The notes below the pieces were generated by a model. That model saw nothing but the letters and a program-made list of their open reading frames with translations. It had not been told where the DNA came from and searched no databases. A DNA stretch of 61,881 nt. Origin: Cryptosporangium minutisporangium (GTDB lineage: Bacteria > Actinomycetota > Actinomycetes > Mycobacteriales > Cryptosporangiaceae). The stretch is from the NCBI RefSeq assembly GCF_039536245.1, contig NZ_BAAAYN010000034.1:1-61881 (forward strand). Direction: 5' to 3'. Below, piece after piece: positions 25,188 through 34,029 of the stretch. Each line of letters begins with the position of its first letter. The first letter of the stretch is position 1. Position numbers and translations under genes: made by a program.

Positions 25188-27818
25188 GTGCGACGAAGCA
25201 ACCGATCCACAGCGTTCCTGCGACGGCGACGTCTACTGGCGCTCCTCTCCGTGAGCCTGCTGGTCGCGTCCCTGCTCGGCACGAGAGTCGCGTCGGCGGC
25301 GCCCGCGCAGCGGGCCACGGTCACCGCCGTGCACGCCCTCCGCACGGTGACCGAAGGCCAGTCGGCCTCGCTGGCCGTCGCGGTGACCACGTCCGACCGG
25401 CGCCCCCTGGGCCGGGCCGTCGCGGTGCGCTACGCGACCGGCAACGGCACCGCGAGCGCCGGCAGCGACTACGACGCCGCGTCCGGCACCCTCACGTTCC
25501 CGGCCGGCACCGCGTCCGGCGGCGTTCAGCGCATCCCGATCATCACCCGCGGGGACGACACCCCGGAGACCGCCGAGACGGTTCCGGTGACGCTCCGCGC
25601 GACGACCTCCGGCGTCTCGGTCGCGACCCAGCCCGTCCTGGTCGTCGACGGGCACGGCCTCCCCTACCTCGATCCCCGGTTACCGGTCGATCGCCGGATC
25701 GCCGATCTGCTCGGCCGGATGACGCTCGACGACAAGATCGGCCAGATGACGCAGGCCGAGCGGGCCGCGGTGGCGAGCGCCCCCACCCGGATCGCGCAGT
25801 GGCGGCTCGGCTCGGTCCTCTCCGGCGGCGGGTCAGCGCCCGCCCCGAACACCCCCGCCGCCTGGCTGCGGATGGTCAACACGTTCCAGCAGTACGCGCG
25901 GAGTACGCCGCTGCAGATCCCGCTGCTCTACGGCGTCGACGCGGTGCACGGGCACGGCAACGTGTACGGCGCGACGATCTTCCCGCACAACGTCGGGCTC
26001 GGCTCGACGCGCGATCCGGCCCTGGTGGAGCGAGTCAACGAGGTGACCGCGGCCGAGGTCCGTGCCACCGGCATCCCGTGGAACTTCGCCCCCTGCATCT
26101 GTGTAGCCAGGGACGAGCGCTGGGGCCGGACCTACGAGAGCTTCAGCGAGGACCCCGCGCTGGTGATCGCGATGGAGACCTCGGTCGACGGCCTGCAGGG
26201 CCGCCGGATCGGCGCACCCGATCGGGTGCTGGCGACCGTCAAGCACTACGCGGGCGACGGCGACACCGAGTTCGGTTCGTCCACCACGAACACCTACACG
26301 ATCGACCAGGGTGTGACCGTCACCAGCCGGCGCGACTTCGCCCGGATCGACCTCGCGCCCTACGTGGTCGCGATCCGCAAGCACCGCGCCGCGACCGTGA
26401 TGCCGTCGTTCTCCAGCGTCGACTGGACCGAGGACGGCATCGGCAACCCGGTGAAGATGCACGCGCACCGGGAGCTGATCACCGGCGAGCTGAAGGGCCG
26501 GATGGGCTTCGACGGCTTCGTCATCTCCGACTGGGAGGGCATTCACCAGCTGCCGGACCCGTCGGTGCCCGCCGACGCACCGCGTCCGACCGCGGCCCAG
26601 GTCCGCGTCGGTGTGAACGCCGGAACCGACATGTTCATGGAGCCGAACAACGCCCCGGACTTCGAGCGGCTGCTCCGGGCCGAGGTCACCGCCGGCCGGG
26701 TGAGCCAGGCCCGGATCGACGACGCCGTCCGGCGGATCCTGCGGGCGAAGTTCGCGTTCGGGCTGTTCGAGCAGCCCTATGCCCCCGACGACCGCGTCGA
26801 CGAGGTCGGCAGCGGCGCTCACCGGGCCGTCGCGCGCCAGGCCGCGGCGGCGTCCCAGGTGCTGCTGAAGAACACCGGCCGTGCGCTCCCGCTGAAGCCC
26901 GACGCCCGGATCTACGTCGCCGGCCGCAACGCCGACAACATCGGCAACCAGGCCGGTGGCTGGACGATGGATTGGCAGGGCCGCCCCGGGCGGAGCATCC
27001 CCGGCACCACGATCCTGCAGGGCATCCGCCAGGTGGCCCCGCAGGCGCGGGTGGTGCACAGCGCGGACGCGTCGGCGCCGACCGCGGGCTCGGACGTCGG
27101 CGTGGTCGTCGTCGGCGAGACCCCGTACGCCGAGGGTTTCGGGGACGTCGGCGGGCCGACGTGGGAGAACGGCACGCCGGAGCAGCGGGAGGCGAAGTCA
27201 CTGACGCTCCGGGCCGCCGACCGGGCCGTGGTGGCGAAGGTCTGCGCCGCGGTGCCCACCTGCGTCGTGCTGGTCGTGTCCGGCCGTCCGCAGGTGATCA
27301 CCGACCAGCTCGGGCGCATCGACGCGCTGGTTGCGTCCTGGCTGCCCGGCAGCGAGGGCACCGGCGTCGCCGACGTGCTGTTCGGACGCCGTCCGTTCAC
27401 CGGCCGCCTGTCGATGAGCTGGCCGCGGGCCGAGAACCAGGTCCCGGTGAACGTCGGTGACCGGACCTACCGGCCGCTCTACCCGTACGGGTGGGGCCTG
27501 CGCGCCGATCCCGGCCGTGAGCGGCTCACCACGGTGGGCGCCCGGGAGCTGCTGGCCCCGGAGCACTGGCAGCCCGACGGCACGCTGCGCACCGACGCCC
27601 GGACGCTCGCGCTCGCCGAACGCGCGGTGACGTCCGGAGAGTCGGCGAAGCTCCGGGACGCCGTCCTGTCGGTCGTCCGCGACGCCGCGCAGGCCAGGGC
27701 CGCAACGGGGCGGGCGCCGGTCAGCTGGGAGGCGAAGCTGGCCGACGCCGACCACGCCCAGATCACCGGCGCCTACGAGAAGGCGTTCTCGCTGCTCGCG
27801 GCGGTGGCGCGCGGATAG
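25188..27818 (+). CDS. Secreted glycoside hydrolase family 3 with Calx-beta domain
   Basis: 876 residues; GAGGAG lies seven bases before the GTG at 25188. A long signal peptide with RRRR and a hydrophobic core ends near ASA/AP at about residue 37. Residues 42-150 look like a Calx-beta domain (VTEGQSASLAVAV, TFPAGTASGGVQRIPI). The GH3 catalytic part starts with RIADLLGRMTLDDKIGQMTQ and includes KHYAGDGDTEFGSS and GFVISDWEG, with the nucleophile Asp at 448. The second GH3 domain (about 540-780) has QVLLKNTGRALPL and AEGFGDVGGPTWE. This resembles beta-glucosidases such as ExoP-type glucan glucohydrolases. It acts outside the cell on beta-linked glucosides. The added Calx-beta domain may help binding or stability. 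Confidence 0.9.
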   Translation: MRRSNRSTAFLRRRRLLALLSVSLLVASLLGTRVASAAPAQRATVTAVHALRTVTEGQSASLAVAVTTSDRRPLGRAVAVRYATGNGTASAGSDYDAASGTLTFPAGTASGGVQRIPIITRGDDTPETAETVPVTLRATTSGVSVATQPVLVVDGHGLPYLDPRLPVDRRIADLLGRMTLDDKIGQMTQAERAAVASAPTRIAQWRLGSVLSGGGSAPAPNTPAAWLRMVNTFQQYARSTPLQIPLLYGVDAVHGHGNVYGATIFPHNVGLGSTRDPALVERVNEVTAAEVRATGIPWNFAPCICVARDERWGRTYESFSEDPALVIAMETSVDGLQGRRIGAPDRVLATVKHYAGDGDTEFGSSTTNTYTIDQGVTVTSRRDFARIDLAPYVVAIRKHRAATVMPSFSSVDWTEDGIGNPVKMHAHRELITGELKGRMGFDGFVISDWEGIHQLPDPSVPADAPRPTAAQVRVGVNAGTDMFMEPNNAPDFERLLRAEVTAGRVSQARIDDAVRRILRAKFAFGLFEQPYAPDDRVDEVGSGAHRAVARQAAAASQVLLKNTGRALPLKPDARIYVAGRNADNIGNQAGGWTMDWQGRPGRSIPGTTILQGIRQVAPQARVVHSADASAPTAGSDVGVVVVGETPYAEGFGDVGGPTWENGTPEQREAKSLTLRAADRAVVAKVCAAVPTCVVLVVSGRPQVITDQLGRIDALVASWLPGSEGTGVADVLFGRRPFTGRLSMSWPRAENQVPVNVGDRTYRPLYPYGWGLRADPGRERLTTVGARELLAPEHWQPDGTLRTDARTLALAERAVTSGESAKLRDAVLSVVRDAAQARAATGRAPVSWEAKLADADHAQITGAYEKAFSLLAAVARG

Positions 27819-27832
27819 GCAGCAGTGAACAT

Positions 27833-27865
27833 CCGGCCGGCGTGCAACACGGGCACGCCGGCCGG
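27833..27865 (+). terminator. 13-bp perfect hairpin after GH3 gene
   Basis: CCGGCCGGCGTGC at 27833-27845 pairs exactly with GCACGCCGGCCGG at 27853-27865 over a seven-base loop. It starts 15 bases after the stop of the glycosidase gene. It is a GC-rich hairpin without U-tract. Confidence 0.65.
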
Positions 27866-27971
27866 TGACTCTAGGCGCGGCGACCGTCCGGCGACACCGA
27901 CGATCCGACGACCTGCGTGGATGCGGTGCGATGGCGGTGAGCCTGAGCAGCAAAAACCGGACTAACAGGGA

Positions 27972-27977
27972 TATAAT
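27972..27977 (+). promoter_or_regulatory. Consensus -10 box TATAAT before the GAF/PAS kinase
   Basis: A perfect TATAAT lies in an unusually AT-rich patch (GGATATAATTAC) upstream of the histidine-kinase gene. Seventeen bases upstream there is no TTGACA-like box, so the promoter may depend on an activator or another sigma factor. An AGGAG follows at 27982-27986. Confidence 0.5.
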
Positions 27978-28028
27978 TACTAGGAGTGGCTGATTGCGCT
28001 CTTGGGCGACCCACCGTTGGAGCGTTTT

Positions 28029-30554
28029 GTGGCAGTAGACGAGGTCACTGGTGAACGGGCCAAGGATGCCTCGGCCGTCACCTGGGCGCGCCGCTTGTCG
28101 CCGGTGCACCAGATGCCGATCGACGCCGTGGTGCGGCTCGCCGCGGTGCTGATGGACGCGCCGATGGCGATGATGACGCTGGCGACCCAGCGCGACGAGG
28201 AGTACGTCCTCCTGACCCACGGTCTCTCCACGGGAGAACCGGATACCGCCGGGTTCCGCGGTATCACGGTGACCGGCGTCGTTCTCGCCGCCGATCACCC
28301 GATCCGATGCCCGGACCTCGGTACGGACACGGCTCTCTGCGACCACCCGCTGCTGACCGCGAGCGGTGCGAAGGCGCTGCTCGCGGTGCCACTGCGGGAT
28401 GCCACCGACACCCCGGTCGGCGCGCTGTGCGTGCTGGACGTCGAACGCCGGGAGTGGTCGGACGGGCAGCTGTCGACGCTGGTGGAGATCGCCCACCTGC
28501 TCGGACCGCTCCCACTCGACGAGGTCGGGGCCGCGACCGCCGCCGTCGCTGCGCTGGAGAGTTCCTCGGTGCTCGACGGCATCCTGGAGGCCTTCGTCGC
28601 CACGACCGGCTCCGGGTTCGTCGTCGGGTGGAACCGGGCAGCCGAGGAACTGTTCGGCTGGACCGCGGGCGAGACGCACGGCCGTCACGTCGACGAGCTG
28701 GGGCCGCCGCTCTACGAGGGGCACACCGCGGCCGAGATGCTGCCGCAGATCCTGGCCGATCCCGACGCCTGGCACACGCCGCGACTGGTCAGCGTTCGCC
28801 ACCGGTCCGGACTGCGGTTCCCGGTGTGGATCCGGCTCACCGTCGTCCAGAGCGCCGCGGGCGCGCTGGTGTGCACGTTCGCCACCGACGCCAGCGCGCA
28901 GATCGCGGCGGAGCAGAAGGCTGCCCGGAGCGGCCGGTTCAACGCGGCGATCCTGGAGAGCATGCAGGCCGGCGTCGTAGCGTGCGACCACGAGGGCCAG
29001 CTGGTACTGGTCAACCAGGCGCTGCGGGAGATGCAGGGGCTGCCGCAGGACATGGAGCTGGGTGACTTCCGCACGGCGCAGGGCGAGATCGTCGACCGCC
29101 TCTGCCGTCCCGACGGAGCGCCGATGCCGCTGCCGGAGAGCCCGCTGTTCCGTGCGCTGACCGGTGAGACGGTCACCGGCGCGCAGATCCTCTACCGGGT
29201 ACCGGACGACCAGCCCCGGTACTTCGAGACCAACGCCCGACCGGTCGTCTCCGATGGCGGGGATCGGCTCGGCGCGGTCGCGGTGCTGCAGGACGTCACC
29301 GAGCGGTACCGCTCGGAACGCTTCCGCGAGTGCGAGCTCCGGGTCGCGCACGCGATGGCGGTGGCCACCTCGGCCGAGGAGGTCGGCCCCGCCCTGACCA
29401 GCGCCGTTGCCGGCGCGCTGGGCTGGCCGCACGCCATCCTGTGGCTGGTGGACGACGTGGCCGACGTCCTGCGTCCGGCCGGGTGTTGGACCCGGCCCGG
29501 GCTGGACATGGACGGCCTCTTCCCTCCGGAGATCCGACGCGGTTGGGGCTTCACCGGAAAGGTCTGGGATACCGGCCGAGCGCTGTGGATCCCGGACCTG
29601 CTCGACCCGCCGGTGCCCGTCACCCGCGACGTGCGGACGCGGTTGCGCCGCGCCACCGACCGGGGTCTGCGCGCGGCCCTCGCCGTACCGGTGAAGAGCG
29701 GGCAGACGACGATCGGCGTCCTGACGTGCAACGCCGATCACCGCGAGTACGACGGTCAGCGGCTGATCGGGCTGCTCACCGGCGTCGCCGACCAGGTCGG
29801 GCGGTTCCTCGAACGCCGCCGGGCCGACGACCTCGCGCTCGAACTCGCCCGCACGAAGGACGACTTCCTCGCGCTGGTCGGACACGAGATGCGCACGCCG
29901 CTGACGTCGATCGCCAGCTACGCCGAGCTGCTCGCCATGTCGGCCGAGTCCTGGCCGGCGACCGACCGCCAGTTGCTCGAGGTGATCAACCGCAACACCG
30001 GGATCCTCCGCGCCATCATCGACGACCTGCTCGACCTCACCGCGCTGGAGTCCGGCTCCGTCTCCGTCCATCTCGAGCCGATGGACCTCGTTCCGGTGGT
30101 CACCGACGCGCTGGAGGCCGTCGCACCGGCCGCGCGGACGAACGGGGTGACGTTGCACGCCGACCTCCCCGCCACCGTGCTCCTCGACGGTGACCCCCAC
30201 CGGCTGCGGCAGATCGCCGACAACCTCGTGACCAACGCGGTGAAGTACAGCCCGGACGGCGGCAACGTCTACGCCCGGCTGACCAGCGAGGCGGGGGTGG
30301 CCGAGTTCACCGTGCGGGACGAGGGCATCGGCATCCCCGCCGAGGAGCTGCACCAGCTGTTCCGCCGCTTCTACCGGGCCAGCACCGCGCGCTACCGCGG
30401 CATCCCGGGCACCGGCCTGGGGTTGAGCATCACCCGGGCGCTGACCGAGGCGCACGGCGGGACGATCAGCGTCACCGCACCGCCGTCCGGCGGAACCACG
30501 GTGGTCGTGCGCCTCCCCACCGGCGACCGCGGCCGGGCAGCCTGCGAGGTCTGA
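28029..30554 (+). CDS. Cytoplasmic GAF/PAS sensor histidine kinase
   Basis: About 841 residues from the GTG at 28029, which has GGAG six bases upstream; a TTG at 28002 and even an ATT at 27993 (after AGGAG) are alternatives. There is no membrane helix. In order: a GAF domain (about 30-160), two PAS domains (about 180-285 and 300-420, with ILEAFVATTGSGFVVGWNRA and ILESMQAGVVACDHEGQ), a second GAF domain (about 430-600), then HisKA with the phospho-acceptor His in FLALVGHEMRTPLTS. The HATPase has NLVTNAVKYSPDGG, DEGIGIP and GTGLGLSI. It senses an internal signal, perhaps redox or light, and phosphorylates a response regulator not encoded beside it. Confidence 0.88.
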   Translation: MAVDEVTGERAKDASAVTWARRLSPVHQMPIDAVVRLAAVLMDAPMAMMTLATQRDEEYVLLTHGLSTGEPDTAGFRGITVTGVVLAADHPIRCPDLGTDTALCDHPLLTASGAKALLAVPLRDATDTPVGALCVLDVERREWSDGQLSTLVEIAHLLGPLPLDEVGAATAAVAALESSSVLDGILEAFVATTGSGFVVGWNRAAEELFGWTAGETHGRHVDELGPPLYEGHTAAEMLPQILADPDAWHTPRLVSVRHRSGLRFPVWIRLTVVQSAAGALVCTFATDASAQIAAEQKAARSGRFNAAILESMQAGVVACDHEGQLVLVNQALREMQGLPQDMELGDFRTAQGEIVDRLCRPDGAPMPLPESPLFRALTGETVTGAQILYRVPDDQPRYFETNARPVVSDGGDRLGAVAVLQDVTERYRSERFRECELRVAHAMAVATSAEEVGPALTSAVAGALGWPHAILWLVDDVADVLRPAGCWTRPGLDMDGLFPPEIRRGWGFTGKVWDTGRALWIPDLLDPPVPVTRDVRTRLRRATDRGLRAALAVPVKSGQTTIGVLTCNADHREYDGQRLIGLLTGVADQVGRFLERRRADDLALELARTKDDFLALVGHEMRTPLTSIASYAELLAMSAESWPATDRQLLEVINRNTGILRAIIDDLLDLTALESGSVSVHLEPMDLVPVVTDALEAVAPAARTNGVTLHADLPATVLLDGDPHRLRQIADNLVTNAVKYSPDGGNVYARLTSEAGVAEFTVRDEGIGIPAEELHQLFRRFYRASTARYRGIPGTGLGLSITRALTEAHGGTISVTAPPSGGTTVVVRLPTGDRGRAACEV

Positions 30555-30602
30555 GCCGGGGCCCCCGGAGCCGCGCGGACGCGCGCGGTGCATGCTCGAT
30601 CC

Positions 30603-31037
30603 ATGGGTTCACCGATGGCCGCGCTCGGCGTCGCGGCGACGTTCGTGTGGTTCGGCATGGTGCTGGCGATCTCGTTCCTGGAGGCGCCACTGAAGTTCCG
30701 TGCGCCCGGCGTCACGCTCCCGATCGGACTGGCCATCGGGCGGCTGGTCTTCCGCGCGTTGAACGTCGCCGAGCTGGTCCTGGGTGCGGCGGTGCTGGCC
30801 GCGGTCGGTACCGCGGCGGAGTACGACACGGTCGCCACGATCGCGTCGCTGGGCGCGCTGGGAGCGCTCGCCGGCCAGCTGGCGGTCGTTCGGCCGCGGC
30901 TGCACCGGCGCACCGCCCGGGTACTGGCCGGGAACACCGACGGACCGCGCTCCCGGCCCCACCTGGAGTACGTCGCGCTGGAGGTCGTGAAGGCGATCGC
31001 CCTGCTCGTCGCCGGGATCGCGCTGCTCACCGCCTGA
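30603..31037 (+). CDS. Four-helix membrane protein, hypothetical
   Basis: 144 residues with four likely membrane helices: the first includes TFVWFGMVLAISFLEAPLKF, the second NVAELVLGAAVLAAVG, the third TIASLGALGALAGQLAVV and the fourth ALEVVKAIALLVAGIALLT. The motif SFLEAPLKFRAPGVTLPIGL followed by GRLVFRALN is well conserved in actinobacterial proteins I recall, without a known function. The polar loop between helices 3 and 4 has HRRTARVLAGNTDGPRS. The ATG at 30603 was preferred; longer reading is possible by 5 residues. It may share a transcript with the kinase gene 48 bases upstream. Confidence 0.65.
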   Translation: MGSPMAALGVAATFVWFGMVLAISFLEAPLKFRAPGVTLPIGLAIGRLVFRALNVAELVLGAAVLAAVGTAAEYDTVATIASLGALGALAGQLAVVRPRLHRRTARVLAGNTDGPRSRPHLEYVALEVVKAIALLVAGIALLTA

Positions 31038-31087
31038 TCCGTGGTGACGGTCGACCGGGGCCGAGCCCTCTCGACTAATACCGAACA

Positions 31088-31100
31088 CCGTTCAGAACGG
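31088..31100. promoter_or_regulatory. 13-bp palindrome upstream of the esterase gene
   Basis: CCGTTC-A-GAACGG lies 80 bases before the esterase start, inside an AT-richer patch (ACTAATACCGAACACC). It is a possible operator for an unidentified regulator; no regulator gene is adjacent. Confidence 0.35.
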
Positions 31101-31179
31101 GTCACGGTCGGTTAGCGTGCGGTCGAACCGAACAGCCGACGTCCAGCGGCGGACGTCCACTGCCGACGGAGGCACGCGA

Positions 31180-32469
31180 ATGACCGGAGCTCGAACCGAC
31201 CGGCTGGTGGGCGCGGCCGCGCTGCTGCACGGGGTAGCGGCCGCGGTCAACACCGCGAACGCGTTACGGCCGGTAGCCAGGCGGGGACCGCTCGCCATCC
31301 CCTCGTTCGCCGCCGGTGCGCTGACCAGCGAGCTGACCCGGGCCGCCGCGGCCACCACGATCACGCCGGCGCTGCTGGCGCTCGCCGCAGGCGGAGCGCG
31401 TTCCCGGACCGGCCGGGTCGGGCTCGCGCTCTCCGCCGCCGCGGCCGCGGGGCTCGTCCGGGTCGCCGCCGAGTCGGGGCCGACCGAGGAGATCCTCGAC
31501 CGCGCGCTGACCGAGGCGCTCGGCCCGGACTACCGCAGCGCGGTGCGGCACCCGAAGTGGCCGGAGCCGGATGCTCCGCTGAGCCCGCGGCCGGGCGTCC
31601 TCCGAATGCTCCAGGTCCGGAAGCGGTACGCCCACGACGCGGACATCCCCTACGGGCCGGCCGGTCTCCGCAACCACCTCGACATCTGGCGCCGCACCGA
31701 CCTGCCCGCGGGCTCGGCCGCGCCGGTGCTGGTGCAGGTGCACGGCGGCGCGTGGACGCTCGGCAGCAAGCAGGAACAGGCGCTGCCGCTGCTCAGCCAC
31801 CTGACCGAGCGCGGCTGGGTGTGCGTCGCGGTGAACTACCGGCTCGGTCCCCGGTCCACCTGGCCGGAGATGATCATCGACGTCAAGCGCGCGATGGCGT
31901 GGGTCAAGGAGCACATCGCCGAGTACGGCGGTGACCCGGAGTTCGTCGCGATCACCGGCGGCTCGGCCGGTGGGCACCTCACCGCGCTGCACGCGCTGAC
32001 CGCGCCCGACCGGCGCTGGCAGCCCGGTTTCGAGGACGTCGACACGACCGTCGCGGCGGCGGTGCCGTTCTACGGCGTCTACAACTGGGCCGACGAGCGG
32101 GACACCGGTCTGCTGCGCCTGCTCGAGCGGCGCGTGGTCAAAGCGACGTTCGCCGAGGCGCCGCAGATCTTCCGCGAGGCCTCTCCGCAGTTCTCGATCC
32201 GGCCCGACGCTCCCCCGATGTTCGCGCTGCACGGCCGCAACGACTCGCTGGTGCCGGTCGAGTCCGCACGCAGGTTCGCCCGGGACCTGCGCGCGACGTC
32301 GACGTCGCCGGTGGCGTACGCCGAGTTCCCCGGCGCGCAGCACGCGTTCGAGCTGTTCAGCTCGGTGCGGGCGCACGCCTGCGCGGAGGCGGTCGAGCGG
32401 TTCCTCGGCGTCGTCTACGGCCGTCACCGCGCCGACGAGGACGCGGCGTTCCGGGGCGTGGCCCGCTGA
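31180..32469 (+). CDS. HSL-type alpha/beta hydrolase/esterase with N-terminal membrane part
   Basis: 429 residues; GACGGAGG is eight bases before the ATG at 31180. Residues 1-110 are Ala-rich with two hydrophobic stretches (TITPALLALAAGG and VGLALSAAAAAGLVRVAA) that may anchor it in the membrane. The catalytic domain has the oxyanion motif QVHGGAWTLGSK, the nucleophile elbow ITGGSAGGHL with its Ser, the acid in LHGRNDSLVPVESA and the His in PGAQHAFELF. The HGGAW and GGSAGG motifs put it with the hormone-sensitive-lipase (family IV) esterases. Mycobacterial relatives with an N-terminal membrane segment are known. The physiological ester is unknown. A 13-bp palindrome lies upstream. Confidence 0.87.
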   Translation: MTGARTDRLVGAAALLHGVAAAVNTANALRPVARRGPLAIPSFAAGALTSELTRAAAATTITPALLALAAGGARSRTGRVGLALSAAAAAGLVRVAAESGPTEEILDRALTEALGPDYRSAVRHPKWPEPDAPLSPRPGVLRMLQVRKRYAHDADIPYGPAGLRNHLDIWRRTDLPAGSAAPVLVQVHGGAWTLGSKQEQALPLLSHLTERGWVCVAVNYRLGPRSTWPEMIIDVKRAMAWVKEHIAEYGGDPEFVAITGGSAGGHLTALHALTAPDRRWQPGFEDVDTTVAAAVPFYGVYNWADERDTGLLRLLERRVVKATFAEAPQIFREASPQFSIRPDAPPMFALHGRNDSLVPVESARRFARDLRATSTSPVAYAEFPGAQHAFELFSSVRAHACAEAVERFLGVVYGRHRADEDAAFRGVAR

Positions 32470-32532
32470 CCCAGGCGATCTGCCGGTTGTCCGGGCGCGC
32501 GGCCGGCCGCGCCCGACCGGCCGCGGGGCCGG

Positions 32533-34029
32533 TCAGGGCACGGTCGGCACCGCACCGGTGAGCAGGGTCTGCACGTCGACGGTGAGCTCTCGCCGCCACG
32601 CCGTGTGATCCACCAGGTCCGGCCCGAAGACGGCGTCCAGCCGTAGGAGCGCGTCGACCACGCCGTCCGCGTCGGTCCGGCCCCGGACGTCGCCGAGGGT
32701 CGCGGCGAGCGGATCGTCCAGTGGCAGCGCGCGACCCTTGACGTCCCGGCCGCGCGCCACGTACGCCATCCACGCGGCGACTCCGAGCGTCGCGTACCGC
32801 GGGTGCCGCCCGGCCGCCAGCGACTCGGACACCGCGGAGAGCAGCCGCTGCGGCAGCTTCTGCGTCCCGTCCATCGCGACCTGGACGCAGGTGTGCCGCA
32901 GCGCCGGGTCGGCGAAGCGGGCGAGCACCTGGTGGCCGTACCCGCCCAGGTCGACGCCGTCCGGCGGCTCCACGGTCGGGATCAGGTCCTGCCGGATCAT
33001 CGCCTCGGCGATCGCCCGGAGTTCGTCGTCGCGGACCGCCTCGGCGATCGTGCGGTGACCGCGCAGCGCACCCAGGTAGGCCAGCGTGGAGTGGACGCCG
33101 TTGAGCAGCCGCAGCTTCATCACCTCGAACGGGCCCACGTCGTCCGTGAGCTGCACACCAGCGCGCTCCCAGCACGGGCGGGCGCCCGCGAACCGGTCTT
33201 CGACCACCCACTGGGAGAACGGCTCGGCCACCACCAGACCGGCGTCGTACCGGCCGCTGAGCGCCGCGGCGTCCCGCCGGTCGTCGTCGGTGGTGGTCGG
33301 CACGATCCGGTCGACCATCGAGCTCGGGAACGTCACCGAGGCGCGGATCCACTCCGCCAGCGGCCCGCCCTCGGCGCCCGGCAGCGCGTCGCAGAAGTCG
33401 TGCACGAGCCGCTGCACCGCCGTGCCGTTGGACGGCAGGTTGTCGCAGCACACCACGGTGAGCGGCCCCGCGTCCGCGTGGGCCCGGCGCGCCAATCCAC
33501 GGACCAGCCGGCCGATCACCGTGACCGGCGGACGTCCGGCCAGGTCGGCCCCTCCTGCGAGGTCGGCACGGACCTCCGGATCGCGGGTGTCCAGGCCGCC
33601 TCCGGCGGCCCGGCGGTAACCCTTCTCGGTGACGGTCGCGGTCACCACTGCGATCCGGGGGTCGGCGAGCCGGTCGAGCAGCGCCTCGGTCTGCGCCCCG
33701 CCGTCGAGTACTTCCCGGACGACGCCGACGATCCGCAGCGTCGCGCGTCCGTCGCCCCGGGTGAGCACACCGTAGACGCCGTCCTGGGCCGCCAGCCGGT
33801 CGTGGACGTCCGCCGAGCGCTGGGTGACGCCGCAGATGCCCCACTCCGCGCCGCCGGCGGCCAGCATCGCGTCCTCGGTGTAGACCGCCTGATGGGCGCG
33901 GGAGAACGCGCCCAGTCCGAGGTGGACGATGCCGACCGAACAGTCGACGGTCCGGGCGGCCGGTACGGACAGCCGGTCGCCTGCCCGGAGCTCGTCCAGC
34001 GCGGCCCGGTCCAGCCTCGGGAGCGTCAC
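32533..34029 (-). CDS. Mannitol dehydrogenase family oxidoreductase, probable tagaturonate/fructuronate reductase
   Basis: 498 residues from the GTG at 34029, which overlaps the uxaA stop as GTGA. The Rossmann part has VGIVHLGLGAFSRAHQAVYT. The catalytic domain carries CCDNLPSNG, FPSSMVDRIVP and the active-site Lys in FEVMKLRLLNGVHSTLAYLG, as in the long-chain polyol dehydrogenases that include UxuB, UxaB and mannitol 2-dehydrogenase. In the hexuronate pathway it would reduce tagaturonate to altronate (or fructuronate to mannonate) with NADH. The altronate dehydratase encoded next to it favours the tagaturonate reaction, but the sequence alone does not decide. Confidence 0.88.
   Translation of the reverse strand: MTLPRLDRAALDELRAGDRLSVPAARTVDCSVGIVHLGLGAFSRAHQAVYTEDAMLAAGGAEWGICGVTQRSADVHDRLAAQDGVYGVLTRGDGRATLRIVGVVREVLDGGAQTEALLDRLADPRIAVVTATVTEKGYRRAAGGGLDTRDPEVRADLAGGADLAGRPPVTVIGRLVRGLARRAHADAGPLTVVCCDNLPSNGTAVQRLVHDFCDALPGAEGGPLAEWIRASVTFPSSMVDRIVPTTTDDDRRDAAALSGRYDAGLVVAEPFSQWVVEDRFAGARPCWERAGVQLTDDVGPFEVMKLRLLNGVHSTLAYLGALRGHRTIAEAVRDDELRAIAEAMIRQDLIPTVEPPDGVDLGGYGHQVLARFADPALRHTCVQVAMDGTQKLPQRLLSAVSESLAAGRHPRYATLGVAAWMAYVARGRDVKGRALPLDDPLAATLGDVRGRTDADGVVDALLRLDAVFGPDLVDHTAWRRELTVDVQTLLTGAVPTVP

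Noticed and set aside
27198-30593. 1131-codon minus-strand frame opposite the GAF/PAS kinase
   Set aside because: The translation has no domain, whereas the plus strand encodes all histidine-kinase boxes.
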